NCBI RefSeq assembly: GCF_042477335.2
Contig: NC_091245.1
Location: forward strand, 87,582,501 to 87,646,500
Length of the DNA: 64,000 nucleotides
Direction: 5' to 3'
Source: Ovis canadensis
Taxonomy: Eukaryota > Chordata > Mammalia > Artiodactyla > Bovidae
Below the pieces are notes generated by a model. The model was not told the DNA's origin. It ran no database searches and saw nothing but the letters and a program-made list of their open reading frames with translations. The first letter of the stretch is position 1. Every line of letters starts with the position of its first letter. This document shows positions 36,501-47,700 of the stretch, one piece after another. Both the position numbers and the translations under genes were made by a program.

Positions 36501-39500
36501 GGTAGGTGAGTTCTTTATCACTAGTGCCACCTGGGAAGCCTGGATGATTTCCTAGTTGGAACTACAATGAAGAATAGCATTTATGGAGAACTTGGTTTAT
36601 GCTATAATCTCTGCTCAGCAATGACATGTATTGTGTCAAATTTAATCTTTATAACATTACTACACGGTAGAAAAATTATGCTCTGCATTTTACAGATAAG
36701 GAGTCAGCCTGAAAGGACAAGTAGTTTCTGCAGGTCACAGAACCAGAACAGGCTGTGCTGGGCTCCCAGGCAGAGCGTCTGACTTCCATTGGCAGCATCA
36801 GTGGCTCCTCATTTCCTGGAGGAATAAAACCCTCAGGTCCCTTTCATGACTGTGTTGACAGCTCTGGAAAGTGTGGGGGAAGCAGAACCTTGAGGAGATG
36901 GTATGAAGCTGGCATTAGTAGAGTGAGACACAGTAGGATTGATATCAAGGACTAAAAACACAGACAATATTTTCTCCTCGTCTCCAAAGGGCTTTGCAGC
37001 AATTGAGTCTCTGCCTGTTGTTCTGAGATTCTCAGAGCTGTAGTTGGTGGCTTCCCTGGTGACTCAGATGGTAAAACATCTGCCTGCACTGTGGGAGACT
37101 CTGGTTTGATCCCTTAGTTGGGAAGATACCCTGGAGGAGGAAATGGCTACCCACTCCAGTATTGCCTGGAGAATTCCATGGACAGAGGAGCCTGTGTGGG
37201 CTACAGTCTGTGGGGTCCCAAAGAGTCGGATATGACTGAGTGACTAACATAACATTTCTGCTAACGTAATATAGATGTCCTGTGCAAGGATTTTATCTTG
37301 ACTCCTCATTTGGTGGGTGCTTTCCTTTCCTCATCTCCTATCCTGTCTTCCTTCCTGTTACTCCAGATTCTGTCTGAAAGATGGGTTAGTATTTTCATTT
37401 TAAGTCACATTCACTGATCTGATCCTCTCCCCTGTATGAGACACTGTGTCAGGCACAGTGGGATACAGAAGTCACACAATCCTGGTGCCCTGTGTCTGGG
37501 GCTCAGTGTAGCTGGAGAACTATAGGAACCCTGAGCTGTGTGGTGTGGATGGAGCCACCTTAGGGCTGGAGGAGCACAGCCTGACCTCACCTCCCAGCTC
37601 ATCATTCACCCAACTGGAAAGCAACAGAGTCTGCTTTGTGACAGATATGGGAATTTGAAGCTCTTATCCAAGAGGTTTTTCAGTCTACAGTCTGTTTTGA
37701 ATGCCCATGTCTATCATGAAATCTGCTTTCTCAGCTAGTTCTCATCAGTTCTAGTTCTGGTCCAAGCCTTAGTGCTTTGAGAATTTTGCAAGAGCTGGGG
37801 TGACTGCCCAGCAGGGAGGATGGGGACAGATGTGGCCTGCAGTATGTGGCCTGTTGGGCCCTGGGCTGTGGGGCACAGGCAGCCCTGGATCTTAGAGTCC
37901 TGGGCACTCTTGGGCACTGTCTGTCTTGGGAAGATGGTGCACAGGTACACTTGAGTGTTGCTGGGTTGGCTTTAGCAGGACTGAGGATGAGGTAGGTTGA
38001 GGGCCAGTGAGAGTGGGCTCAGGTCCCAGTCCAAGCAGTTGGTCTATGTCTTTTAAGTGGAAAAATCAAAGTCTGGCCTAGCCTAGTTTTGTTGCTTCAA
38101 CCCTTATATCATATTTCATCCATGTTTTCCTGAATAATTGGGTGAAATGTGGTCTCTTCTGCAAGTTGCTTGGGCACTTTCTGAGCACTTTTGTTTTTCT
38201 AGGGCCTATCTCTTTGTGGAAACCCTTGCAACTAGTAGCCTTTTCTGAGAACGAGAATAATTTTGGAGAATGAGAAGAACAAATACTCTTAGACCAGATG
38301 TCAATTGGAAAAAACACCCTCACAATTTAAGAACAGTGTTGTTCAGTTGCTCAGTTGTGTCTGACTCTTTGCAATCCCATGAACTGCTACACACCAGGCC
38401 TCCCTGTCCTTCACCATCTCCCGGAGTTTGCTTGAACTCATGTCCATTGAGTTAATGATGCCGTCCAACCTTCTCATCCTCTGTTGCCCTGTTATCTTGC
38501 CCTCCATCTTTCCCAGCATCAAGGTCTTTTCCAATGAGTCAGTTCTTCCTATCAGGTAGCCAAAGTATTGGATCTTCAGCTTAAGCATCAGTCCTTCCAA
38601 TGAATACTCAAGGTTGATTTCCTTTAGGATTGACTGCTTTGATCTCCTTGCAGGTCAAGGGACTCTCAAGAGTCTTCTCCAGCACCACAATTCAAAAATA
38701 TCAATTCTTTGGCGATGAGCCTTCTTTATGGTCCAACTCTCACATCCATATGTGACTACTGGAAAAACCATAGCTTTGACCAAACAGACCTTTGTTGGCA
38801 AAGTGATGTCTTTGTTTTTTAATGTGCTGTCTAGGTTTGTCATAGCTTTCTTTCCAAGGAGCAACTGAAAGTGAAAGTCACTCAGTTGTGTCTGACTCTT
38901 TGTGACCCCATGGACTGTAGCCTGCCAGGCTCCTTTGTCCATAAAATTGTCCAGGCAAGAATACTGGAGTGGGTAGCCTTTCCCTTCTCCAGGGAATCTT
39001 CCCAACCCAGGAATTGAACCCAGGTCTCCTACATTAGGCGAATTCTTTACCGTCTAAGCCACCAGGGAAGCCCTTCAAGAAGCAAACATCTTCTAGTTTC
39101 ATGGCTTCAGTCACCGTACACAGTGATTTTGGAGCCCAGGAAAGTAAAATCTGTCACCGCTTCCATGTTTTCCCCTTCTGTTTGCCATGAAGCAATGGAA
39201 CTGGATGCCATAGTCTTATTTTTTTGAATGTTGAGTTTCAAGCCAGCTTTTTCACTCTCTCTTTCACCCTCATCAAGAGGCTCTTTAGTTCCTCTTCACT
39301 TTCTGCCATTAGAGTGGTATCATCTCCTTATCTGAGGTTGCTGATGTTTCTCCTGGCAATCTTGATTCCATCTTGTCATTCATCCAGGCCAGCATTTCGC
39401 ATGATGCACTCTGCATGTAAGTTAAATAAGCAGGCTGACAGTATGTAGTCTTGTCTTACTCCTCTCCCAATTTTGAACCAGTCTGTTGTTCCATCTAAGG

Positions 39501-42267
39501 TTCTAACTCCTACATACAGGTTTCTTGGGTGATAGATAAGTGGTCTAGTATTTCCATTTCTTTAAGAATTTTCCACAGTTTGTTGTGATCCACACAATCA
39601 ATGAAGCAGAAGTGGATGTCCGTCTGGAACCCCCTTGCTTTTTCCATGGTCCAACAAATGTTGGCAATTTGATCTCTGCCTTTTCTAGACAGCTTTTACA
39701 TCTGGAAGTTCTTGGTTCACATACTGTTGAAGTCTAGCATGAAAGATTTTGAGCATAACCTTGCTAGTATGTGAAATAAGTGCAATTGTACAGTAGTTTG
39801 AACATTCTTTGGCATTGCTCTATTTTGGGATTGGAATGAAAATTGACCTCCTCCAGTCTTGTGGCCACTGATCAGTTTCCCAAATTTATTGACATATTGA
39901 GTGCAGCACTTTAACAGCATCATCTTTAAGGGTTTTCAATAGCTCAGGTGGATGTCTGTCACCTCCGCTAGCTTTGTTCATGTAGTTTCCTAAGGCCCAC
40001 TTGACTTCACACTCCAGGATGTCTAGCTCTAGGTGAGTGGCCACACCATTGTGGTTATCTGGGTCATTAAAACCTTTTTTGTGTAGTTCTTCAGTGTATT
40101 CTTGCCATCTCTTCTTAATCTCTTCTGCTTCTGTTATGTCCTTACTGTTTCTGTCTTTTATTGTACCCTTCCTTGCATAAAATGTTCCCTTGATCTCTCC
40201 AATTTTCTTGAAGAGATCTATAGTCTTTCCCATTCTGTTGTTTTCCTCTACTTTGCATTGTTCATTTAAGAAGGTCTTATCTCATTTAATAGATCTTGCT
40301 ATTCTCTGCTGCTGCTGCTAAGTCGCTTCAGTCGTGTCCAACTCTGTGCGACCCCAGAGATGGCAGCCCACCAGGCTCCCCCGTCCCTGGGATTCTCCAG
40401 GCAAGAATACTGGAGTGTGTTGCCATTTCCTTCTCCAATATCAGTTGAGTATATCTGTCCCTTTCTCCTTTGCCTTTCACTTCTCCTTTTTCCTCAGCTA
40501 TTTGTAAAACCTCCTCAGACAACCGCTTTGCCTCCTTGCATTTCTTTTTCTTTCAGATGATTTTGGTCACTGCCTCTTGTCCAGTGTTATAAACTGCCAT
40601 CCATGTTCTTCAGGCGCTCTGTCTACCAGACCTAATCTTTTGAATCTATTAACCACCTCCACTGTATAATTATCAGGGAATGGATTTAGGTGCTACCTGA
40701 ATGGCCTAGTGGTTTCCCCTACATTCTTCAATTTAAGCCTAAATTTTGCAATAAGGAGCTGATGGTATGAGCCACACTAAGTTCCAAGTTTTGTTTTTAC
40801 TGACTGTGTAGAGCTTCTCCATCTTTGACTGCAAAGAACATAATCAGTCGGATTTTGGTATTGGCCATCTGGTGATGTCCTTGTGTAGAGTTGTCTCTTG
40901 GTTTGTTAGAAAAGGGTGTTTACTATGACCAGCTTGTTCTCTTGAGAAAACACTGTTAGCCTTTGCCCTGCTTCATTTATGTACTTCAAGGTCTAAATTG
41001 CCTGTTATTCAGGTATCTCTTGACTTCACAGTTTTCCATTCCTATTCCTGATGATGAAAAAAGACCGTTTTGTTTTGATGTTAGTTCTAGAAGGTGTTGT
41101 AGGTCTTCATAGAACTAATCAACTTCAGCTTCTTTGGCATCAGTGGGGGGGGGGCATAGATTTGGATTACTGTGATGTTGAATGGTCTGTCTTGAAATGA
41201 ACCAAAATCATTCTGTCGTTTTTGAGATCGCACCTAAGTACTGCATTTTGGAATCTTGTTGACTATAAGGGCTATTCCATTTCTTCTAAGGGATTCTTCG
41301 CCACAGTAGTAGATATAATGGTCCTCTGAACTAAATTCTCCCTTTTCCATCCATTTTATTTCACCAATTCCTAAGATGATGTTTAATCTTGCCATCTCCT
41401 GCTTGACCACAACCAATTTACCTTGATTCATGGACCTATCATTCCTGGTTCCTATGCAGTATTATTCTTAAAAGCATCAGACTTTGCATTTACTACCAGA
41501 TACATCCAGAACTGAGCATTGTTTCTGCTTTGGCCCAGCCACTTCATTCTTTCTGGAGCTTATGCATCTTAACCATCAAGGGACCATGTATCCAAAACAC
41601 AGAAAGTTTCATCTTCTTTTTTCCCATCCTGAATTCCCTTGCAGGCACTATTGGTGGGCAACTGCCCTGTGGGTCACTTAACTGTTTGTGTAAGTGGCTG
41701 ATGAGTGAGCCTCCTTGTTTTCAGCTGTGGGGAAGGGGGTACAGCAGAGAGACTCAGAATGGAGAGGGAGAGCAAGCAGGCTACATTCTAGCCATATTGC
41801 TTACATGTGGTGTGATCATGAGGGAGGTGCTTATCTTCTGAGTGCCTCAGTTTCCATTCTGATAAATGATCTCAGTAGAATCCATCTTGCGGGGGAGTCG
41901 TGAAGAGATTCTGAACCTATGTTATAATGTCTAATGGATATACAGCACCATTTAATACAGTATAGAGTCTCTGTATGTGGTGAGTCTGGATGTCAGATGA
42001 ATTACAGGAAATTGGAAGAGATAACTTCCCAGAGCTGGGGACCCCAGAAGACTTATCTTTTGCCCCAACATTTGACTCCCACATGGAAGGGCTGTACCCC
42101 AGGTCCCAAACTTGGGGAGAGCTGCCTGGGTTCCACTGGGGCAGCAGGAGGCCTGGTGTTCTTTTTCCCACCCTCAGGGCCTGAAGAAGATCTCTGCCTA
42201 CATGAAGTCCAGCCGCTTCCTCCCAAGCCCTCTGTTCCTGAAGCTTGCCGTGTGGGGCAACAAGTAG
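33554..42267 (+). CDS. GSTM: GSTM copy C: complete mu-class glutathione S-transferase gene, 8 exons, 218 codons
   Basis: Coding exons: 33554-33589, 33864-33939, 34382-34446, 35021-35102, 35202-35302, 35957-36052, 36141-36251, 42178-42267. Exon sizes and phases equal the mammalian GSTM pattern (36, 76, 65, 82, 101, 96, 111, 90 bases), every intron is GT-AG, and there is no stop before TAG. Cytosolic dimeric enzyme conjugating glutathione to electrophiles. Thioredoxin-like domain residues 1-88 with Tyr7 (catalytic), Trp8, Arg43, Trp46, Lys50, Asn59, Gln72 and Ser73; helical domain with Asp106 and Tyr116. Start [12 protein letters not shown] has T2-V3 where D has P2-M3. Other differences: Ser51 for the usual Phe, and Leu210 in the H-site. 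The intron 7 donor reads gtcatt, weaker than in D. Intron 7 (5.9 kb) is mostly retroelements. It could be expressed; the precise paralogue number is uncertain. Confidence 0.92.
34641..34911 (+). mobile_element. Bov-A2 SINE in intron 3 of copy C, with target-site duplication
   Basis: Dimeric Bov-A2 with (cacttt)n linker. An exact 14-bp duplication, catttagtgtctgc, lies at 34627-34640 and 34912-34925. The aligned site in copy D (about 45825-45835) is empty, so it inserted after C and D separated. Confidence 0.93.
36322..36540 (-). mobile_element. Bov-tA SINE, antisense, 70 bases into intron 7 of copy C
   Basis: Antisense Bov-A body followed by the reversed tRNA-Glu head (agtgccacctgggaagcc). 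Copy D lacks it: there, ccctgatt runs directly into tgtagttgg. Confidence 0.88.
37048..37255 (+). mobile_element. Bov-tA SINE in intron 7 of copy C
   Basis: Head ggcttccctggtgactcaga, then the Bov-A body ending gagtcggatatgactgagtg. Absent in D at the matching position (about 47790). Confidence 0.88.
38872..39075 (-). mobile_element. Bov-tA SINE nested in the BovB of copy C intron 7
   Basis: Antisense Bov-tA beginning gaaagtgaaagtcactcag and ending with the reversed head (aagccaccagggaagccc). Flanking caaggagcaa / caagaagcaa is a probable target duplication with one mismatch. Confidence 0.88.
40306..40440 (-). mobile_element. Bov-A monomer SINE nested in the BovB of copy C intron 7
   Basis: Antisense single Bov-A unit with a (gct)n tail at the + strand start and ending at ttgccatttccttctcca. 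It splits the BovB linker region. Confidence 0.88.
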
Positions 42268-42692
42268 TGCCTGCAACCAGGAGATGGGTGTGAGGAGCCA
42301 GTGCCTTGGAGACCAGGTGGACCTCCTGCCCGTGGAACCATCTGTCTTTTTCTTTTTCCTTCTGTTCACTCTAGATGGCTTCTTGGCCCCCTTATCCCCC
42401 TCCCACACCCCTTTCCATCCCTACTTTAAAGATCCAGTTTCCCACTATTTTTGAGCAAAGTTCCTCCCCCACTGCACATTATCCCTCCTGCACTAAAGCC
42501 ACCCAGACTGTCCTTCCCTTCCATGATTACTTCTGCTGTGAGCAGCCCAGCCAGACCCCTGGCCCACAGGGCTCTGCTCTGAGCTGCCAGCGCTGCCCTG
42601 AAGACCAGACCTGGCCTGGTGTGCAGGCCCTGCTTCCCAGTGTGGTTCCTGCCCAGCCTGTCTGATGCCCAGTAAAGCTTTATCACACCTGC
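42268..42692 (+). other. 3' UTR of GSTM copy C
   Basis: From the TAG stop to a variant poly(A) signal AGTAAA at 42671-42676. It aligns with the D 3' UTR (55872-56310), with the same variant hexamer. Confidence 0.8.
42671..42676 (+). terminator. Variant poly(A) signal AGTAAA of copy C
   Basis: Second-base variant of AATAAA at the same relative place as AATAAA in copies A and B and AGTAAA in D. A known functional variant, generally weaker. Confidence 0.7.
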
Positions 42693-43154
42693 TGTGTCTT
42701 GTCTTATTCTCTCAGGGCTTCCTGGAGTCATGACTGAGTGTGTTGGGTGTGTGGGGGTGTCTATTTTCCCCTCTTGTCCACTGTGGGGCTCCATGGATAG
42801 GTATGGGTATGTGGGGGGATGGAGTGGGGTAGACTGTTGGGGATGAGTAGGTTATATGATTGCTTGTTCATTTCTATCTCCACTTCATGTACCTCTGTTT
42901 CTTAGCATCAGATCTCTGCAGAAAGGGAGCCCTTCTATGTCTGGTTCCCTCTTTAATTCGTCATTCATGGGCTGCCTCCTGTCAGCTTGCAGTATTCTGT
43001 GCCATGGTTCAGGGCGCTCTCGGGTGCTGGGGAAGGGGTCTGAGTAGTCTACTGATGGTGTGGGATCCTGGTGGATTTGCTTGTCACCCTTTCATGGAAG
43101 CTTACCCTGCTTTAGATACCCTTCATCTGTGTTCTTACAACATGCATATGTATG

Positions 43155-43373
43155 TGCATGCATGCTAAGTTGCTTCAGTTGTGTCCAACTGTTTGCAACC
43201 CTATGGATCTAGCCTGCCAGGATTCTCTGTCCATGGGATTCTCAAGGCAGGGATTCTGGAGTGGGCTGCTATTCCCTTCTCCAGGGGATCTTCCTGACCC
43301 TGGGATCAAACCTGAGTCTCCAGTGCCCCCTGCATTGACAGGCAGATTTGTTACCACTGAGCCACCTGGGAAG
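43155..43373 (-). mobile_element. Bov-tA SINE, antisense, at the C-D tandem junction
   Basis: Antisense Bov-A (gcatgctaagttgcttcag ...) followed by the reversed tRNA-Glu head (gagccacctgggaagct). It lies exactly where homology changes from downstream-of-gene to upstream-of-gene sequence. Confidence 0.88.
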
Positions 43374-43689
43374 CTTTATTTTTAAATGCGTTTTTTGTGG
43401 TATACGAACTTTGTGTATTAACTTACAAAATTTATTTGTTTTTTAAAGTTCCTCTCATTAATTACCTATATCCACTAGTATGTAGTAGCCTTTCAACAAG
43501 GAAAAGAAACCACAGTCCAACCTATGTTCTGCTCTCCTAATTTTGAAATAAACTTCTGCCTGCAAAGAGGACAGTTGGCAGGTAGGACATTATTCTTGTG
43601 CAGATTGTACCTCAGATCACAGATCACAGAGTGACATCAAAAGACACTGAGCCCTCACACTACAGATGCATTACCAGTAAGGACGTACT

Positions 43690-43855
43690 GTACAGTGCAG
43701 GGAACTCTACTTAATATTCTGTGATAATCTATGAGAAGAGGATCTGAAAAAGGGTGAACACCTGTATATGTATAACTGAATCACTTTGTGGTACACCTGA
43801 AACTAACACACCATTGTAAATCAACTATACTTCAATATAATTTTTTTTAAGAAAC
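43690..43855 (+). mobile_element. Ruminant L1 3' tail upstream of copy D
   Basis: Recognised by gcagggaactctacttaata, gtacacctgaaactaacaca and aatcaactatacttcaata. The same insertion occurs upstream of E (61800-62195), so it predates the D/E split. Confidence 0.8.
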
Positions 43856-44599
43856 AGATCACTCTCTTAAAATCACATTGGGTCAGGAGGCTGGATGAGG
43901 GCTGTAATCTGTGGATCTAGGCAGCTGAGGGTGTGTGGGGCCACTCTAACTCTGGTCCTGTGTGAAGTATAGGCTGTCACCCCTCTATGGACCCCCTCCA
44001 GAGCCATGCACTCCGAGGACTGATCGCCCCTGGGTCATTTTACCACCACACTCCCCGTCACTGTCTCAGTAATGTGACAGACATGGAGCTGTCTGTCAGA
44101 ACATCTCTAGAGCTGCACCTGGGTACCCTCTCTGCTGTGTGCGGATCTGGATTTCGATTCAAAAGTGAGGCCATAAGCTACTTGATTAATTTATGTTGTA
44201 CCTTTATTTTTAGGCGCATGATGAGGGAAGGGTCCTCCACAGTCCCTGAAAGGAGCACAGAGAGACCACATTTCCTTTCTCTGCCTCCTCACCTCTTTTT
44301 ATCGCACCGAAGGTCTGTTCTGGAAGACCGCAGCTATCATGGGTTATATTAACAAATCATGGGGGAGCGTTAGGATTGCCTGAGGTTCTCATCTTCCTGT
44401 AACATGGGCGGATTTAATGTTATGATTCAGGCTTGTTTCCCAAGGGCACTGGAAACTAACCCCCGGTTAGCTGAAGTGTCCCTGGGGTCGGGAACCAGGC
44501 CAGGCCAACCTCGGCGGCCTTTGATCTCTAGGGGCCCAGAGATTGGCTTCCGCAGGAATCTGCTGAGAGAGAGACAAGAGTAGACCCTGCTCTGCCAGC

Positions 44600-44742
44600 T
44601 GGGAGCTGAGTCAGGGGCTGTGCTGGGGGCGGGGCCGAGAAGAGGGGCCCCTGCTTTCTGCCCGTTTTCTCCCGGATTCAGAAGACCAGTTTCAGCCCAA
44701 CTGCACTGGAGCTTCTGTACTCTGAGCGTCATAACCTGCACC
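44600..44742 (+). promoter_or_regulatory. Putative promoter and 5' UTR of GSTM copy D
   Basis: G/C-rich, no TATA box. gctgagtca at 44605-44613 reads TGACTCAGC on the minus strand, matching the antioxidant-response core TGACnnnGC and containing an AP-1 site. It lies 138 bp before the ATG. A GC box (ggggcggggc) follows at about 44626-44636. Known GST genes are NRF2 targets through such elements; that this one is bound is inference. Confidence 0.65.
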
Positions 44743-47700
44743 ATGCCCATGATTCTGGGTTACTGGGACATCCGCGGGGTGAGTGGGGGTCCCCCAGGGT
44801 GGGGAAGGTGGAGGCGGGTGGGGAAATGCTGCGCCCCCTGGGAAAATGCTGCAAAGCTGAGGCCGGTTCAAACCAGAAACTTCCACAGGACTTGCTGCTG
44901 CGGAGCCCCTGTCCCCTCAGCCCGATCATCTTCTCTGGGTGCTGGCATGTGTGTGTGTGGCGTGGGTGGGCTGGTGCAGGTGACGGTGCTGAGGGAGTGG
45001 GAGGTGTGGAAGTGACCTGGAAGAGTGAGAGTTCTGCAGTCAAGACTGACGTCTGCCCTCTGTCCCACCATCTCTCGCAGCTGGCCCATGCCATCCGCCT
45101 TCTCCTGGAGTACACAGACACAAACTATGAGGAGAGACAGTACTCGATGGGAGATGGTAATGAAATCCTTTTTCTGTTGTAACTTCTGCTCAACTCATGC
45201 TGATTTGTTGCCAAGCAACCCATGTTCTGCCTTTGTTGCTCCCATCCCTTAAACTCCACCAGCTGGAAAAGGGACCTGCCTCTTGCCAAACCCTTTGTGG
45301 GTGCAGCTGTCCTCCAAAGCAGGCCATGAGAGCCCCTGTGGCAGCCTTGGGCTCCATTTAGTGCTTGCATTAGCTCTCTGTAAGCCTCAACTCAGGAAGG
45401 TTCCAAATCCTTCTACGTGTGCTTTCCCCCAAAGCTCCATGTGAGATTAGAATCCAGTTCAGAATCCATATCCATCAGTTCAGGGGGTCTTGCCTCTGAC
45501 TCCTTGGTAGGTCCCCCGGGAAGGAGGGTTGGATTTGTGGGAGATTGTTTCACTGCATCTTCGTTTTCTCAGCTCCTGATTATGACAGAAGCCAGTGGCT
45601 GAATGAAAAATTCAAGCTGGGCCTGGAATTCCCCAATGTAGGTGCAGGGGTTGGGGTGCTGGGAGGGGGAGTGGACAGTGTCTCCATCCATCACCTTTCC
45701 TGGCTTAGAGGTTTCAGGAAGAGGTGCCTTCTGCTCTTGTCTCTCAGCTTCCTGGTTCTGTTTTCTCCCTTTCCATAATGCTCTGTATCCCAGCTCATCC
45801 CTCCATTTTGCAGCATATTATTTAGTGCCCACCATAGTATTTAGGCTCTGTGAGTGCCAGGTTTCATCCCTTGGTCAATGGAAGGGGGTACAGGGGAGTC
45901 TGGTGGTGCAAATAACAAGACTCTGTTATACTTCCAGCTGCCCTACTTAATCGATGGGACTCACAAGCTCACCCAGAGCAACGCCATCCTTCGGTACATT
46001 GCTCGCAAGCACAACATGTGTGAGTGGGTCTGGGGTTGAGGGCAGGGGTGCAGGTCGTCATGCCTGGGCTGGGCTGGAGGAGATACTGAGGTTGAGTCTC
46101 TGTTTTGTGGCCACAGGTGGGGAGACAGAGGAGGAGATGATTCGTGTGGACATTTTGGAGAACCAGGTTATGGATGTCCGCTTGGCCATGGTCAGGATCT
46201 GCTACAGCCCTGACTTTGTGAGTCCTCTCACTTGGGGGGACAGCGTGTGAGATGCTTGTCACAATCTCATCGACTGGTCTTTTAGATTTTTACTTCCTTA
46301 GAGCTACTTATCCACCAAGACATTTTCTTGGAAAATCTGATTCAGTTCCCACCAATCTTAAGAGTCCAGCTTCTCCTGGATGGAAATTCACTTCCTAGAC
46401 AGGATATTTTCCTCCTTACCCCAATACCTCCTCTCTGCATCTAAGGCCGAAACACGTGTCCAGTGGGCAGCTCAGGCTTAGACTTTATTCCTCTCCCTCC
46501 TTCCTTTCAGCTTCCAGTTCTCTCCAACTATCCAGAAACTGCTCAGGCGTCCACACCATTCTAGTCTCCTACACTGGAACATAGGACTTCTTCCCTGGTC
46601 ATTTTAGTGTTGATCAGCCTGAGGTCTGAGGCCCAAGCTCCGCCAGGTCTCACAGCACTGCTGGTCTGACCCAGGGCAAGTGTCTGGAGCTGAGTGGTGA
46701 CAGGTCCAGGAACAGTCTGTTCTGCCCTTTGCCTTCCCATTGCTTCTCACAGATAGGAGATGGTTCCCATAGGAGTCTAGTGAACACAGGTGGGTTGAAT
46801 AGCCCCTGGGCCCTGACTCATGTACAGTCAAGGGACATGAGTGGTCCCCTGACAGCTGGGATCAGACACAGCCCTGGGAGGACTGCTCTCTGCCGGGGGG
46901 TCTGTGTGTGAGGGTGGTGACAACTGTTTTGTGTCTCAGGAGAAACTGAAGCCCGGTTTCTTGAAGGAGATCCCTGAAAAAATCAAGCTGTTCTCAGAGT
47001 TTCTGGGGAAGAGGGCTTGGTTTGCAGGGGACAAGGTAAGTTGGCCGGCTGTGGGGGCGGGATAGCTGTCATTTTTTCCTGGTTCAGAGTTCAGTGCGCA
47101 TTCATGCTTTGTCTTCCTGCAGCTCACCTATGTGGATTTCCTGGTTTATGACGTCCTTGACATGCACCGCATATTTGAGCCCAAGTGCCTGGACGCGTTC
47201 CCAAGCCTGAGAGACTTCATTTCTCATTTTGAGGTGATTCCCTTAAACCCCTTGTATTTACATTTTTCTTCTCTTCCTTATTTTCCCTGATTTTGTAGTT
47301 GGAACTACAATGAAGAATAGCATTTATGGAGAATCTTGTTTACCAGAATCTCTCCTCAGTTACTGATGTGTATTGTGTCACATTTAATCTTTATAACATT
47401 CCTACATGTGGAACAATTATCCTGTCCATTTTACCGATAAGGAATTAAGCTGAAAGGATAAGTAATTTCTGAAGGTCACACAACCAGTCCAGGCTGTGCT
47501 GGGCTCCCAGTCAGACCATCTGGCTTCTACAGGCAGCAGTCGGTGCCTCTCTGTTTCCTGTGCTGAAATGAAAAGCTCAGGTCCTTTTATTGTCTGGGTT
47601 CACAGTTCTGGAAAGTGTGTAGGAAGCAGAATATTCAGGAGATGGTATGCAGCTGGCATTAGTAGAATGGGACACAGTAGGATTGATATCAAGTACTAAA

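Larger units (their letters stand above)
38338..41560 (-). mobile_element. BovB LINE, near full length, antisense, in intron 7 of copy C, carrying two nested SINEs
   Basis: 3' end at about 38338, 5' part to about 41560. After removing the SINEs at 38872-39075 and 40306-40440 about 2.9 kb remain, missing part of the 5' end. Minus-strand relics of the RT (38655-39005 partly, and FCFID-like region about 39590-39640) and endonuclease (41234-41431) are broken by many changes. Older than the copy at 19-3107. It also coincides with loss of about 250 bases of intron 7 present in D (about 48870-49120). Confidence 0.92.
42693..44600. other. Short C-D intergenic region
   Basis: 42693-43145 matches DNA downstream of D (56311-56775). 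From about 43385 it matches DNA upstream of C and E. The switch occurs at an antisense Bov-tA (43155-43373). It holds an L1 3' tail at 43690-43855. Only about 2.05 kb separate the C poly(A) site from the D start codon. Confidence 0.75.

Noticed and set aside
42675-44000. Search for tRNA, rRNA, CRISPR or bacterial-type features
   Set aside because: tRNA-like matches are SINE heads. The splice structure and repeats show mammalian nuclear DNA, and no true RNA gene or CRISPR array is visible anywhere in the window.
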